A DNA stretch of 64,000 bases, taken from Daucus carota subsp. sativus (taxonomy: Eukaryota > Streptophyta > Magnoliopsida > Apiales > Apiaceae). The notes beneath the pieces are model-generated. The model was not told the DNA's origin, made no database searches, and saw nothing but the letters and a program-made list of their open reading frames with translations. A program made the translations under genes and the position numbers. The stretch spans positions 61,060,949 to 61,124,948 of the forward strand of contig NC_030383.2 of assembly GCF_001625215.2 (NCBI RefSeq). Reading direction: 5' to 3'. Below, in pieces: positions 1 through 11,705 of the stretch. Every line of letters begins with the position of its first letter. The stretch's first letter is position 1.

Positions 1-627
1 AACACAAGTTCTTCTCCTAAGAACCCTTGTAGCTGCCTTACAATCCTCCCCTTTAGGCCCTTCTGACAAATAGGAATCACCACCCGTACTTTTCTTCAAT
101 TCATCAAAATCATTCATCTCCTCACCCCCAATCTTCCTCTTCTTCCCCCCTTCACTCAACTCACATTCCTCCCTTCCAGTATCATCAACACTACCATCTT
201 CCAAGTCACTGACAACGTCTCTACGTCCACTATCCTCAAACAAATCGATCCAAAACTCCCTTTTCCCACGCTCCACACCCGAACAACCTGGCACATAAAC
301 ATCCACATCATTATTCACCACTTCCCCCTTAAGACCACCTAATTCCTCCACCTCTTGGCCATCCAAACAAGCCTTGCATGCAGCTCGAACCGACAAATAC
401 TTCTTGTTCCCAACAGGAGACCAGTACCTAGGCTCTCTCTTCCCACACTCTCTGACCAAATGCCTTAAAGACCATCCTACAGCCACCAAATGCTGCTTAG
501 CTTTCAACACTAACTCCTTCATGTCTTTTCTTGTACCTCCTGATCCATCTGTGTTGTTGTAGTAATCAACAACAGCTTGAGGATTGAACAAGGGCTTGAT
601 GCTCTGAGTTTGATACTTGAAATCCAT
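1..627 (-). CDS. PHD-finger / IDM1-like protein, N-terminal part (runs off left edge)
   Basis: An uninterrupted reading frame of 209 codons runs from the ATG at 627-625 to the left edge without a stop, so this is the 5' part of a longer gene. Residues about 36-90 read as a small basic domain with the segments HLVAVGWSLRHLVRE and RYWSPVGNKKYLSVRAACKA. This resembles the N-terminal region of plant INCREASED DNA METHYLATION 1-like proteins, which carry PHD fingers and an acetyltransferase fold further on (family knowledge; those domains lie outside the window). After it comes an acidic, low-complexity stretch with a KKRK cluster, a likely nuclear signal. No intron is visible in this part. Family assignment is from remembered pattern only; another nuclear PHD-type protein is possible. 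Confidence 0.5.
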   Translation of the reverse strand, partial: MDFKYQTQSIKPLFNPQAVVDYYNNTDGSGGTRKDMKELVLKAKQHLVAVGWSLRHLVRECGKREPRYWSPVGNKKYLSVRAACKACLDGQEVEELGGLKGEVVNNDVDVYVPGCSGVERGKREFWIDLFEDSGRRDVVSDLEDGSVDDTGREECELSEGGKKRKIGGEEMNDFDELKKSTGGDSYLSEGPKGEDCKAATRVLRRRTCV

Positions 628-2274
628 GAAGTCTCCTGGAGTCTCCTGGTTGGATTCCTCAGAGTGATAACTATGAGACTAGAGTACAACCAAATTTTAT
701 ACTAGTTTTGATATTGCAAAGTTTTCATAATTTTATTTGTTTTCCGAAAAAAATGGGTAGTAACAGAAGTAAGCAGCTTATATATATTAGTATTAACTGT
801 GTTAATATGAATAAAATTTGGATATATCATGAGGAAAAAGGTAATAGTGAAAGAGCTTGGTAAGTTTTATCCTCTAGAGAGTTTAACATGTAATGCAATT
901 CTAAGACTGATCATAAATTGGCCAGTAGCGAGAAAACGAGAAATGGGTTAATCTCCTCGAGTGACAGTACTCTCCCCCCCTGGTTTTTTTTAGCTCGGGC
1001 AGCGGGCTTGACACACATTTCAAATATTCTATAAAATGTAAATTTATAAGTTATTTTAAATTTTTTAAGAACCAAAATTTAATATGCAAATATTTATATA
1101 GAAAGAAAATTTTCAAAAGTAATTTATAAAATTATATTTTATATACGTCTTGAAATGTAAAAACATGAGTTTAGAATTTTGAAACCAGAAGCTGGAATTC
1201 AAAAATGCAGCTTCTTTTGATTTTTTTTAGTCATTTGCATTTTGTTATGAAGCTTTTAAATTTTTAATGTGTAATAAATTTTATTTGTTAATAAAACTTC
1301 TTCTATTATAACAATATTTTTTTTTCTAATTTATAAATTTGAATTACCAAATACCTTATAAATATAATTATCAAAACACATTTAGTAACTTATAAATCAA
1401 ATTCACTTGTCAGTCTCTCAAGTCTACAACTAAATTGAGCTCAACATAGTCTTGGATTTTTCAACAAAGCTTCTCACGATCACTTTGTACACAAAGTTAC
1501 ACTTCTCCATCTTCCAAGGCACTTAAATAACCTAGCAGATTACTTCTCTAAAGGAGCTAAGAGAGGAAAAATGATGGCAGCTTGGTGTGAGCAATAAAGA
1601 AGCCTTACAAAGATGGATCAAGAGTGCCTAGCCAGTAGCCACCCAATTAGGATTAAGAGTTCAGTGTAAAAATATATGGTGCTTTAACTAGTTTTATTGC
1701 AGCATCAAATCAAAGCTTCCAGGTCAACTATAAGGACCAATGCATGTAGCTCAAAATCTTCCATCATGAGGTTTCTGGTGCAACAATAGTTAACAAGGCA
1801 AGTATGGCATTTGAAGATGCATATAGAAGCTAGCAGTATAAGTATTAGGTTTTCTACCACTGTAGTTACACCATTCTCTTGTTGGAGTTTGGTTGTTAAT
1901 AAAAGTCTGGCTTTTCAAAAAGAAAAAAGAAAACAAAGCTTCTAGCCATTTGCAGAGCCAGCTGAAATTTTCGTGGGCCAAGAAAAATACCCGAAATTTG
2001 TTTATATACCATGCTAAAAAACCCACTGTAAATCATGTGGGGCACTAAACAAACCAGAGATTTTTTAATATCCAATGGTAACTTCTTGACAAAAAAAAAC
2101 GAAACAGCAAGATGGTAAACTTACAAAAGTGTATAGCATTGTCAAATAGTAATTATAATGTTTTACATCACTGAAAACTGGACTCCCTCATTTGATCTCT
2201 ATCCATTTGTAGCATGACAGGAAGGTACCACTCTACCTCTGCATTTCAGCAAGTCGATAATTTTTCACGTTATT
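628..2274. other. Intergenic region between the IDM1-like gene and PPAN
   Basis: AT-rich sequence with no supported gene. It holds the promoter and leader of the leftward IDM1-like gene (from 628 upward), the 3' flank of PPAN (below 2275) and a possible LINE tail near 1508-1597. The open frame at 1790-2026 on the minus strand has no recognisable protein pattern. Confidence 0.5.
1508..1597 (+). mobile_element. Possible LINE RNase H tail (fossil)
   Basis: The 30 codons here, ending in TAA, read HLPRHLNNLADYFSKGAKRG and then a short tryptophan-containing tail. This resembles the extreme C-terminus of the RNase H domain of plant LINEs, where a P-R-x-x-N-x-x-A-D-x-x-(S/A)-K motif is usual. No reverse transcriptase frame was recognised upstream, so at most a short 3' remnant is present. 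A chance match is possible. Confidence 0.3.
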
Positions 2275-2832
2275 TCAGTTATTCAGGTTCTCCTCATCTT
2301 CCTCGCTTTCACTATGTTCTTCCTCCATATCCTCATCGCTTCCAATATGTTCTTCTTCAGTGTCCTGAGTTTTACTCCCTTTACTGTTTTCTGAAAGGAG
2401 AAAAAACAAATTAGAGAACCATTGGTGTGTAATGATAAGCTATAGACTACGAGAACTAAAAAAAACTACACGAATATGGACTACAATTTCCAAAATGCAA
2501 ATGAAGGCTTATGAATTGTGAATGGGCATAAAGGTATGTGTGGCTCAAGAATATAATAAAAGGTTCCTGCCATTTCAAAAAATAAGAACAATATTTACTT
2601 GGTTGCAGATGCAGATTCTGCATACCCACACAGAAGAGAGGAGCCTAAGGTCTTAAGTCGATTTATCATGCTGATGTAAATACGAGATACAACCACCACC
2701 GGCCATAAATACATGAACTTCATACTTTCATGAGACATCAACCATCATCACAGATCACCGCTTCTAAGCGAAATATATTTACAAAGTTATTAACAATGAC
2801 CGTTGATTCCAGCAATTTTATGAGTTATGATA

Positions 2833-2864
<32 letters not shown>

Positions 2865-5213
2865 AAAAAAACACAGGAACTCCTGCTACTATTGGAAACT
2901 CAAATGCCTATTGACGTCTAATCAAGCCTTAAAAAGTGGAACATTAAATTATTCTTTAGTTTTGCAAGACTAGAACTAAAGAATAATTGTTTTAGAAGAC
3001 TATAAATAAAGAAAGGAATGCCATAACCTTAAATTATTTTATTTTGCTTTAGAACTACACAGTGAGATGTCAAGAGCGAAAATTATCGTACCGTATTCAC
3101 TGAACATGACGCCACCAGAGCACAACCCTTCCTCGATTTTTATAAGTTGCAAAGACATTCTAGGCCCCAACTCCTGAAGCTTAACAGCACTTTTGTTAGT
3201 AGACCGGTTAACTCTGCCTAAATCACTTGGCAGACTCACATGTGCTGCTTCATCGTCTGCTTCACTTTCAGATCCATAGCCAGCTCTTCACAGAGAGACG
3301 AAGGAACATAACAAATAAAAAAGAATGAATCAACAACGAATCTACAGTTAAAAATTATTCATTTCTTTTGCCGATCATAAACTTAATTTTCTATAATAAC
3401 AACGATATGACAGGGAGACTTTATAGCATCCTCAATTTATAGACTGAAAGATATTTGAATTTTACTAATTCAGAACTGCATGATTCATACGTATACGTAC
3501 AAGGTAAAATGTCCTCAAATACGAATCTCATGCATATGTGTGTGTGTTTAAGTAAAGAGAGAGAGGGAGAGATCATACTTTGTCACAAAATCACTCACGT
3601 CCTGAAGATCCCTGAGATCAGGAACCTGATGGTTCTGCACAAATTTTCTGATTCTACGTGAGACACCAACCGGCTGTAATCTGATTGAAAAATGCCGAAA
3701 ATCAATAAGCTTTGTATCCTTGTTGTAATTAAGTAACACTATCCTCTGACAGGAAGAAAGCTTGACCTGCAATTGAACGTGAAATATGAGAAAACCATTA
3801 CTCAGCAAAATAGCAACCTGGTTATAATGGTAATTCTTCGCTCACAGTGTTTATATCAATGGCTGGAAATATATTCTGAAACACTGTAGTAATGAGGCTC
3901 AGATGTCGCTCTTCTTTGCCAAATCCAGAAAGCACAATCTGCCACATCATCAAAAAGGTTCAAACAAACATAGTACATTATGAGCAGAATCTACAAGTTC
4001 TAGCTTTCTTAGTGGTCAGCAATATGGGATATAAAGATGAGAATCAAGTTTGGCTACGTGAACTGGATTGATAAAGATGTGGTACACAAGCAAAAAAATA
4101 TTACATTAGTGTGTCTCTTGATATATTTATACAAGCATGTGCAATTTAAATCTGCATGAATATAACTGCATGTTCCTTATAAGTTGGACAAAAGTACCAG
4201 TGGTGAATTTGCGAACAGATCTTTAGGACATCTTGGACGCAACTGGGATCGAGCAACATCAATAGCCAACGAATATTCATGTATCTTGAATGTAAGTGTT
4301 GGGCCTTGTGGCGTCTTAGCTACCCTCAAGTAGGGTGCAGTTGCAGTTTTTGATAACATAAGAAAGTGTGTAACCCCCATTGGTCCTGCAACGTTCAGGA
4401 AGTCTTTGAGATTATTACGCTTCTTCTCCTGCAATTCGTGAATTTAATTAGAATGATCTAATTATCTTGTTTTAATCAGATATACATTAGAAGTAACATA
4501 AAATAGATGTTAAATTGTTTGATAAGTTACTTAAAAGAATCCTAAAGATCATATCCAGCACTTGGCAGTTGGCAAGAATATCAAATAACTGAAGTGTGAA
4601 AGAATGTGAGAAGCAGCCAAGCCAGAAGTGATTAATTAAAAAAGTAAAAGTCTTCAATTTATTATGAGTGATGTACAGTTGCAAATCTAGAGATATGCAG
4701 ACTCTCAGCTAATCACTTGTCACTTACTCACAAATCACGATCTTCATATTAGAAGCATTTACCAAGTAGGACTATGCAAGAGATGCAAACATGTACATAT
4801 ATGGAAGCACAAGTTCACAAAGTTGCATGAATAAATTAACCTGCTTCCCATTAATTATCTAATTAGTACAAATTAAGGTTACATGAATAAATTTACCTTA
4901 AGCTTAAGTGCTGTGTACGGAAGCATAAGTTTTCTCAAGTCTGCCTGCAACTGTTTAAGTGAACCAGGCAACTTCCCTCTTGAAAAAACAAAGCTCCGCG
5001 GTATCCTGTCTCCAGTAATATGATCGACATTCTGCTGCTGTTGTTTCTTTACAACAGGCTTGACAAAAGGAACTCTCTTTTTCTGTTGCATTTCAAACAA
5101 TTACAAATAATAACATTACACTCTGTAGGTCTGATACCTAACATCGACATACAAAAACAGAAAATAGATAAGTAACTGTTATAACAACTGCTTACATTCC
5201 GAAATCTTGGCAT
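2275..5213 (-). CDS. PPAN: Peter Pan-like Brix-domain ribosome biogenesis factor (SSF1/PPAN)
   Basis: Seven coding exons join cleanly on the minus strand: 5213-5196, 5082-4897, 4428-4198, 3938-3846, 3766-3579, 3285-3092 and 2390-2275, all with GT-AG introns, giving 341 residues. The product starts MPRFRN and contains the Brix-domain signatures SFVFSRGKLPGSLKQL, LRKLMLPYTALKLK, GPMGVTHFLML, RPRCPKDLF, CQRIVLLNYNKD and RIRKFVQNHQVPDL. It ends in an acidic Glu/Asp/Ser tail, as family members do. PPAN/SSF1 proteins act in the nucleolus in 27S pre-rRNA processing and 60S assembly (family knowledge). Length is close to the Arabidopsis protein as I remember it. The start is fixed by the conserved short first exon. 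Intron 6 holds a long C21A17 tract (plus-strand reading). Confidence 0.95.
2834..2871. repeat. C21-A17 homopolymer pair in PPAN intron 6
   Basis: Twenty-one consecutive C (2834-2854) are followed directly by seventeen A (2855-2871) on the plus strand. In the PPAN pre-mRNA this reads U17 then G21. The run lies between exons 6 and 7 of PPAN. Exact lengths are uncertain, because homopolymers are prone to sequencing error. Confidence 0.9.
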
Positions 5214-5283
5214 AGCCTTAGAATAGCTTCCCAATACCCTTCGCAGCTATGCACTTGTGACTCGTTGCTTTAACAATCAAACT

Positions 5284-6064
5284 GCACATACATTTGTATT
5301 CAATTACATAAAACTTCAATCTACAGTTTTTAACCGACTACTCTCTTGCAGCAATTTCTCTCACACACATGCTAGAGTTTTGAAAAATAAATCTCAGCAC
5401 ACGACTTCGTACTGACATAACAAACAGTTCAAGAACTCCTTAAAAGATTATTAACCAAAAATCCACTCTTCAAGTATCAACCAACCACTCTTTTACATCA
5501 ATTTCTCTTAAGCTTCTGCTCGAAAGTTTCAATTTTTTTTTAACCACATAACTTCCTAACAACAAAAACTGCTCAATAATCATCATTAAAAAAAATCTCA
5601 AAATAACTCTCACAGGACTTTCATCAAACACTAAACACCATTAATCATGATATTGCTTCAGACCCGTCAAATTCTCAAAAAACAACAATCTGGGTCATCT
5701 TTATTTCACCTACTAACCATCAATGACCCCTTAAACAGACCTATTTTCAACATATAAAATAAATCATCACATAAAATGAGCTTTGTATTGCTCAAACACA
5801 GTTCGATACAGCCAAAATTAACACACACAGACACACTAAAGAAACAAATAGTTTGTTACCTGAGTTGTCTGAGCTATGTATGGTGGAGTGAACGCAGCTG
5901 TGGGTGTGTGCGCGCGTTTTGAAGGTGTTTTAGTGTGTGTTGATTAAACCCTGTTTTTACTCGTTATCAGGGTTTTGCAAGAATTATTGGGCTTGAGATA
6001 TATGCAAAAGTTTAGGTGGGCTGAGAATGAAGGCCCTAATTATGATTCTGATTTTCCAGGCCCA
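5284..6064 (-). promoter_or_regulatory. PPAN promoter and spliced 5' leader
   Basis: On the minus strand a 5'-UTR intron is predicted: donor CTCAG|GTAAC with the exon ending at 5860, and an acceptor GTGCAG near 5283. Upstream, the plus strand shows three site II motifs (TGGGCY): TGGGCT at 5988-5993, TGGGCT at 6017-6022, and GGCCCA (reverse TGGGCC) at 6059-6064. Two AAACCCTG motifs resembling telo-boxes lie near 5946-5980, one on each strand. Site II plus telo-box promoters are typical of plant ribosomal and ribosome-biogenesis genes (established knowledge), which fits PPAN. The TSS is not known. Confidence 0.55.
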
Positions 6065-6344
6065 AAAATATAGTATGAATTATTATGACATGCCCGTCCT
6101 ACATAGTTATTTTCATATAAATTATATAAAGAAAAGGAGAATTACAATTTACATGTCCATTTTGGGGAAAAAATTATTTCAAATTAGTTGTCCACTTCAA
6201 CTTTCAATGCAAAATCATATTTCCAAAATTATTTCTACTCCACATATCTCTTATTTATATTTTCTGGATCAACCTCATACCACATGTTATGATCATTTAA
6301 TGCAATTGATTTGTAAACAACTACTTTTCTTAAACTGTGATTTT

Positions 6345-6412
6345 TTTAAAGTAGACATGTAATTTGAAACGGAAGGAGTATATGTCATGGTAATTTGGAA
6401 CGGAGGGAGTAT
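6345..6412. mobile_element. Stowaway-like terminal sequences, two in tandem
   Basis: Read on the minus strand, 6412 downward gives TACTCCCTCCGTTCCAAATT and, about 35 bp on, TACTCCTTCCGTTTCAAATT. Both match the CTCCCTCCGT end of Stowaway (Tc1/mariner) MITEs, next to TA dinucleotides. A degenerate partner (AATTTACATGTCC near 6145) may be the other end, but the left boundary is not clear. Confidence 0.45.
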
Positions 6413-9012
6413 ATTTCCTGGAATTTGAATATATAAAATAATAATAATTCTATAAGCTGAAAATATATTAGTTTATAAAAAAAATATTAATCATCCTTTT
6501 TTCTTATTAAGTATTTAACTATATCAAATTATTTAGTTATATATGATAATTAATATGTCATAAATACTTTCAAAAAAAATATGTCATAGATACTTTCAAA
6601 AAAAATGTCATAGATTATATATCCGCTTTTAAGTTATTACAAAAAATATTGCATCTTTCTTATTTTTAATTTTTTATTAAATTAAATTTTAGATTTTCAA
6701 ATTTCCGAAAAAGAAGACGAACTTTTAACTTTTATAAGTGAACAATTATATATCAATTTTTGATTGATTTTCAAAAATTAATTTCTAATACAAGTAATAA
6801 TCAAGACTTGGGTCCGTCCGAACAACGATAAATTAGCGATTAATCCCGATTAATCGGTCAATTCACAGAAGAGGAGCTAAACAGGATTAATCTTTTAATC
6901 CCTCGTCTTTGTTTATCAAACAATCTTCCACCAAGGAGTACGGTGACCAGGCGATATTGCTACATGATTATTGATTGATGTTTTAACATATTTTTTTTTA
7001 GCTTTTTGTTTTTATAAACATTTGTTGTGTGTATTTACGCCACAACGAAGGTACGCTTTCTTAAACTTTTGAAAATTTACTTTAATATTGATTTTGTTGG
7101 GTTATAAGTATTATGTGTAAACATGAATATTGATACTCTTGAATTCATGTATCTGCTACTTGTTATTTTTTCGATATCATTTTTTTATGAATAGTTTAAG
7201 ATTAGTATTGTAGTTGTTTTGATTATTTGTTATAGCCTTTTGGAGCCTATATTTTATTCGATTTTCTTGGTTAAAAGTTTAAGTTTCTTGTACTCTAACT
7301 CTTGCTAGTTCACACCTTAAGATCATTATTCTGATTTGATTAATATATGATTGGTTTTGTGATCACTTGTTGTTTCTTTTCATCTAATTTCTCCAATGCA
7401 ATGTGTGAATTTTGTCAATGTTGATTCATTGGGATAGTTCATGTATGTTCCAATTCTAAATTTTTTTTGTCTTTTTGATTTTTCTAGAAGATGAGATAGT
7501 TTGTGGGATTTAGTTAATCTTATTTTGTATATTACGTGCATGATATTGATATGTTGTCTTTTTTCAAATTTATTTCGAGCTACAAGTTTATTTGTGTTTC
7601 TGAGCTTGTAAGGGTTAGAGTTTGTATATCGTTATTGTTGGTGACAATCACGAGTTTATGGTGCTTCAATGTCGGTTATGATGAGATGATACTATCACTT
7701 AATGTGATTTTGAAATAAAATCTTTTTGAATAATTCTCTTGCATGATTTAAGGTTTGTTTTGTAAAAAATTGGTGCCAACTTTTATTTTATTTAACTGGC
7801 TTTAATAGTAGTTAATGATTACTTAGTTTTGGCTATATTAAATCGCTAGTTGACTTGCTCGATTGGTGTTGATTTTTGAATTTTATTTGACTTGCTTGAT
7901 TGGTGCTGATTTTTGAATTTTGTTTTGTTTCTCGAGTAATTGCTAATAAATATATGCTCTTAATGTTTATTCCTCATTGATTAGACTTTAATGCAATCCA
8001 TTAACTGAAAACTGATGTATATTTATTTACAGTCTTAATTAGTGGCCTTTATTTGTACCATTTATGGGTGGCCGGTGTTAGGAAGAGGGCTTACCAGGAT
8101 CATATTCTAACTTACCCCCTCACTCGAAAGCCCATTTATGGGTCGAGAGTGGATCACGGGCGCCCATCTTTTTTGGGACATAAACTTGCCTTCGTGTCCT
8201 TAATAAATTCTGAGAATATTGGGGGTCACAGGGAGTCGAACTCGAGTCTCCCGCGAGCCTAAGCTCTGATATGATGGTGTAGATTCTTGGCCTGATAACG
8301 GCAATTTGGTGTCATTTTGTTGGCTTGCTTATTATATTTATTTTGTTACTTAAAATTTCAGATTTTTTTTGAAGTTTAGAGTTTTATATTTTAACTTTTT
8401 TTAATACTTTTATTATTAATTATATTCCTAGTAATTAATTATCTTGTTATATATCTAGCCAAAGGGTCCCCCTTTGGTTAGATATATATTTTCTATTTTC
8501 TTTCTTATATTATCTTCTTTTTTGTCGTATTATTTTATATTTATCATTTCATTCACTTTCACCATCTTTTGATAAACTATATTGATTTTAATTATTAAAT
8601 TTATTATTATTATTTTCTTGTTATTAATGAATCGTATTTGTTTCAGGTAGCGTGGTCTTACAAGTTGGGACATTTTCTTTTCGGACATTTAGATCTTATT
8701 GTCTAAACTTCCAGAGACATTTTCATGTCTTTAGGTTAGATGATAAGCTTTTTTGAATGAAAGAAACTCTTCGGAGTATTGGCGTATTTCAATACGAGCA
8801 AGTGTATTTTCTGTAAAAAAAAAAAAAATCCCGATTAATCGACTAACTTCGAAAATAATGATTTCTGGTAGTCAGAAAAACAAGGGAGCCCGGAACTCCA
8901 CTCTAGTAATTATTTTGAGTAATAAAATTATAAGAAGTGACTGAGGGCGGGTATGCTCTTGTTAAACAGAACTTGTGTCATGCTCTATGTCTGAGTCTTA
9001 TATTACACATCA
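6413..9012. other. Intergenic region upstream of the PPR gene
   Basis: AT-rich, with no supported gene. It contains GATTAATC-rich patches (6825-6905 and 8829-8842, same orientation, sharing ATCCCGATTAATCG), a 37-bp tandem duplication at 7850-7923, a 27-bp tandem duplication near 6552-6612 and a TRIM-like fossil at 8045-8278. The GATTAATC patches resemble the arrays inside the hAT elements described below, but no ends or target duplication were found. Confidence 0.4.
8045..8278 (-). mobile_element. TRIM-like LTR element fossil (or tRNA-derived SINE)
   Basis: On the minus strand the segment starts with ATATCAGAGC, close to the primer-binding TGGTATCAGAGC seen after many plant LTRs. It later holds TTAGAATATGATCCTGGTAAG, shared with the fossil near 31700-31875. 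It is short and has no coding capacity. A GAGTTCGACTCC motif resembling a Pol III B box is also present, so a SINE origin is the main alternative. It is a broken fragment. Confidence 0.4.
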
Positions 9013-10413
9013 ATGAATCCATCCTCAAATTTACACAAGACTGTAACAACCATTCTCAATTTCTTGCAAAACTGCAAAACCTCCACTCAACTCAATCAAA
9101 TCCAAGCTCAACTCATCCTACAAAACCTTTCTTCAAACACCAACATTGCTCCCCATTTTATCACCACTTGTCAATCTTTAGGCCTTTTAGACACAGCCCT
9201 TCAATTTTACACCCACCTAGAAAAACCCCATGTGTTCATTTGTAACACACTTATTCAAACATTTTGTCGCCATAAATTACATAAAGATTCGATCTTTTTG
9301 TATACCCATATGAATAAGAATTCTATTTGGCCTAATAAGTATACTTTTCCTTTTGTTCTTAAGTCTTTTGCTGATGTTAGGGACATTGTTAGAGGGAGTT
9401 GTGTGCATTGTCAGGTTGTGAAGATGGGTTATGATTGTGATGTTTATGTGATGAATTCGTTGTTGAATTTGTATGGTTCTTGTGGGGATATGGTGTTGTG
9501 TGAGAGGGTGTTTGATGAAATGCCTGAGAGAGATGTTGTTTCGTGGACTGCGATGATAAGTGGGTATAGGGAGGCTAGGAGATTTGATGATGCATTGGTT
9601 GCTTTTGAGCAAATGCAGTATGCTGGTGTGGTGCCGAATCGGGTGACTATGGTGAATGCTTTGAGTGCTTGTGCTAGTTTTGGGGCTATTGAGATGGGGG
9701 TGTGGATACATGATTTTATTAGGAGGAATGAGTGGGAGTTGGATGTGAAGTTGGGTACTTGCTTGGTTGATATGTATGGGAAATGTGGGAAAGTTCAGGA
9801 GGGTTTAACGGTTTTCGAGAGCATGGCGGAGAAAAATGTGTTTACCTGGAATGCATTGTTGAAGGGGTTTGCTCTTGCGGAGAGTGGACAGCAAGCAGTT
9901 TGGTGGTTTTGTAGGATGCAAGAAACTGGCATAAAACCAGACGTGATAACATTGATATCAGTGCTTTGTGCATGTGTGCATTCAGGGCTGGAGCAGTTGG
10001 GCAAATGTATATTTTCATCGATTATAGTTGGAAAATATGAATTTTCGCCCAACGTTAAACATTACGCTTGTATGATTGATCTTCTAGCACGTTCAGGGTC
10101 TTTGGAACATGCTTTGAAGGTCATGGAAGCCCTGCCCATTGAGCCAACTGTTAGTATGTGGGGTGCATTCTTGGCTGGCTGTAGAACTCATGGTAGAGTA
10201 GAATTAAGTGAGCTTGCTGCTTGGAAACTTGTGGAGTTAGCACCAGATAATAGTGCTTATTACATCATGTTGTCTAATATATATGCAGAGACGTCGAGAT
10301 GGAGTGATGTCGAGAAAGTGCGGATGTTGATGAAAGAAAGGGGGCTCCAAAAGGACTTGGGTTCTAGCTCCCTTGAACTTGACCCCCAGCTAGTACAAGA
10401 TTTATTAGCATAA
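9013..10413 (+). CDS. PLS-class pentatricopeptide repeat protein with E domain
   Basis: A single-exon frame of 466 codons. The N-terminal region is followed by a chain of PPR motifs with the usual landmarks, for example DVYVMNSLLNLYGSCGDM, ERDVVSWTAMISGY, PNRVTMVNALSACA, DMYGKCGKVQEGLTVFESM, KNVFTWNALLKGFA and KPDVITLISVLCACVHSG. After residue about 345 an E-type tail follows (PTVSMWGAFLAGCRTHG, AYYIMLSNIYAETSRW). No DYW deaminase domain is present, so it is an E-class protein rather than a DYW one. Such proteins act in mitochondria or plastids in RNA editing or processing (family knowledge); the organelle and target cannot be told here. Absence of introns is normal for the family. The start is the first ATG in frame; the N-terminus would have to serve as a targeting peptide. 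Confidence 0.93.
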   Translation: MNPSSNLHKTVTTILNFLQNCKTSTQLNQIQAQLILQNLSSNTNIAPHFITTCQSLGLLDTALQFYTHLEKPHVFICNTLIQTFCRHKLHKDSIFLYTHMNKNSIWPNKYTFPFVLKSFADVRDIVRGSCVHCQVVKMGYDCDVYVMNSLLNLYGSCGDMVLCERVFDEMPERDVVSWTAMISGYREARRFDDALVAFEQMQYAGVVPNRVTMVNALSACASFGAIEMGVWIHDFIRRNEWELDVKLGTCLVDMYGKCGKVQEGLTVFESMAEKNVFTWNALLKGFALAESGQQAVWWFCRMQETGIKPDVITLISVLCACVHSGLEQLGKCIFSSIIVGKYEFSPNVKHYACMIDLLARSGSLEHALKVMEALPIEPTVSMWGAFLAGCRTHGRVELSELAAWKLVELAPDNSAYYIMLSNIYAETSRWSDVEKVRMLMKERGLQKDLGSSSLELDPQLVQDLLA

Positions 10414-11705
10414 CATGTACCATTTGCCGCTCAAAAGACTGCTATGCCTATATATAATTGCAACACAGCATTAGACAGGATAGGATGAAATCTCATTTAG
10501 CAAGCAGTTTGTACCAGTTCTGGTTCAGAAGCAATATAGAGCCTGTTTGGCAACGCTTAAAGTCGGCGGTTTAAACTGTTTCTGATTTTAAACTAAAAAT
10601 TGTTTGTTCGAGGCAGAAACGGATTTAAAGTCAGAAATAAACTAAAAATTGACTTAAAAGATAAAAGTTATAGGTCATTAATAAAGAGACATTTTTATCA
10701 CAATAAATTATGTTGCGTCATGCCGTAATTCACAATTTTAAACTTGGCCAAACGGACTTATAATTTTGTTTGACAAGTCATTATGGCCAAGCGGGCTCAT
10801 AATTGTGTTCGAATGTGGTTAAATGTTTGAAGAAGCTGGCGCTTTTGTTCTAGTCACTGGCGTATAAATCAAGAATTACAATATTCAATTCTGCAGACTT
10901 CCAAAAAGTTCCTTATACAAACACAAACTGCTTGCAGGCTGCAGCATCAAGGGGAAAAAACGCCACGTCGCAGTAACAGGGTTCTGCATACAGACAAGAG
11001 AAACAACCCTAGGAAGTGAAATGATGGGAGAATGAGAAAAGAGAAAAGAAACTACTCTTGAGAACAATGATCCAACGATAGCTCATTGTTCACATCACCA
11101 GGACCCTTCAGTTATGCTTCTGGCGGCAACATGTTATTGGGTGGTGATTCCGCTTATGGAGTTAAATCAACACGGAGGCATTGTGCCTCAATGTCAAGGC
11201 ACCATGTACCTGATATGTCAAGGCGCCATGTACCAATCAGGCATATTCAATCGTTCATATACAAAGTAAATGTTGCTTTCCCCAGATTCATTAGACTTCA
11301 TCAATAAACAATGCAAGACATCAACCATTTAAACACGTTGAGAAACTTGGGCAAAATCTGGTACCAAATGTACATGCTAATCTAATGTCAAGTTTAATGG
11401 TCTATTCTTTTTACGCATCCATGTGAACTTTACAACTGTAAGAGCAACAATATTCATGCATGAAAAATAAACTTGTTTCGGAAAACATAAAATGCAACAC
11501 AAATCTTCTTACTGAAGCAACAACTTGATCTTCTTACATCTGCTCGTCACAATTATTTTTTATTTAATTCTTTTTTCTGATTACAACAGTTAACTTACAT
11601 ATACAGCACTATTTACACCTATTTACAGCAAATTCATAGATAAAATTTTTATCTATGATTGTCTAAAGTCTTGCAATAACACAATACAAACATCATATGC
11701 ATCCT
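10414..11705. other. Convergent intergenic region between PPR and ATG18a-like genes
   Basis: Holds both 3' UTRs, a 260-bp MITE at 10539-10798 and a 24-bp tandem duplication (TGTCAAGGCRCCATGTACC) at 11189-11236. A short frame around 11120-11250 has balanced base use but no recognisable product. I see no gene. Confidence 0.45.
10539..10798. mobile_element. TTTGG-ended MITE (hAT or Harbinger type)
   Basis: The left end GAGCCTGTTTGGC and the right end, read on the other strand, GAGCCCGCTTGGC form imperfect terminal inverted repeats. ATA lies on both flanks and could be a 3-bp duplication. There is no coding capacity. Superfamily is not settled, since the duplication is too short to be decisive. 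Confidence 0.55.

Noticed and set aside
6027-6362. 111-codon plus-strand frame
   Set aside because: Low-complexity, no family pattern, and overlaps MITE-like sequence next to the PPAN promoter.
8210-8278. A tRNA gene suggested by the GAGTTCGACTCC motif
   Set aside because: No cloverleaf could be drawn and the A box spacing is wrong; it is part of a dispersed repeat.
9277-9711. 144-codon minus-strand frame
   Set aside because: A shadow of the PPR gene; His/Ile/Thr-rich because of the PPR codon bias.
11120-11310. Possible exon of an extra gene between PPR and ATG18a
   Set aside because: No splice sites or family pattern supports it, and the region includes a 24-bp tandem duplication.
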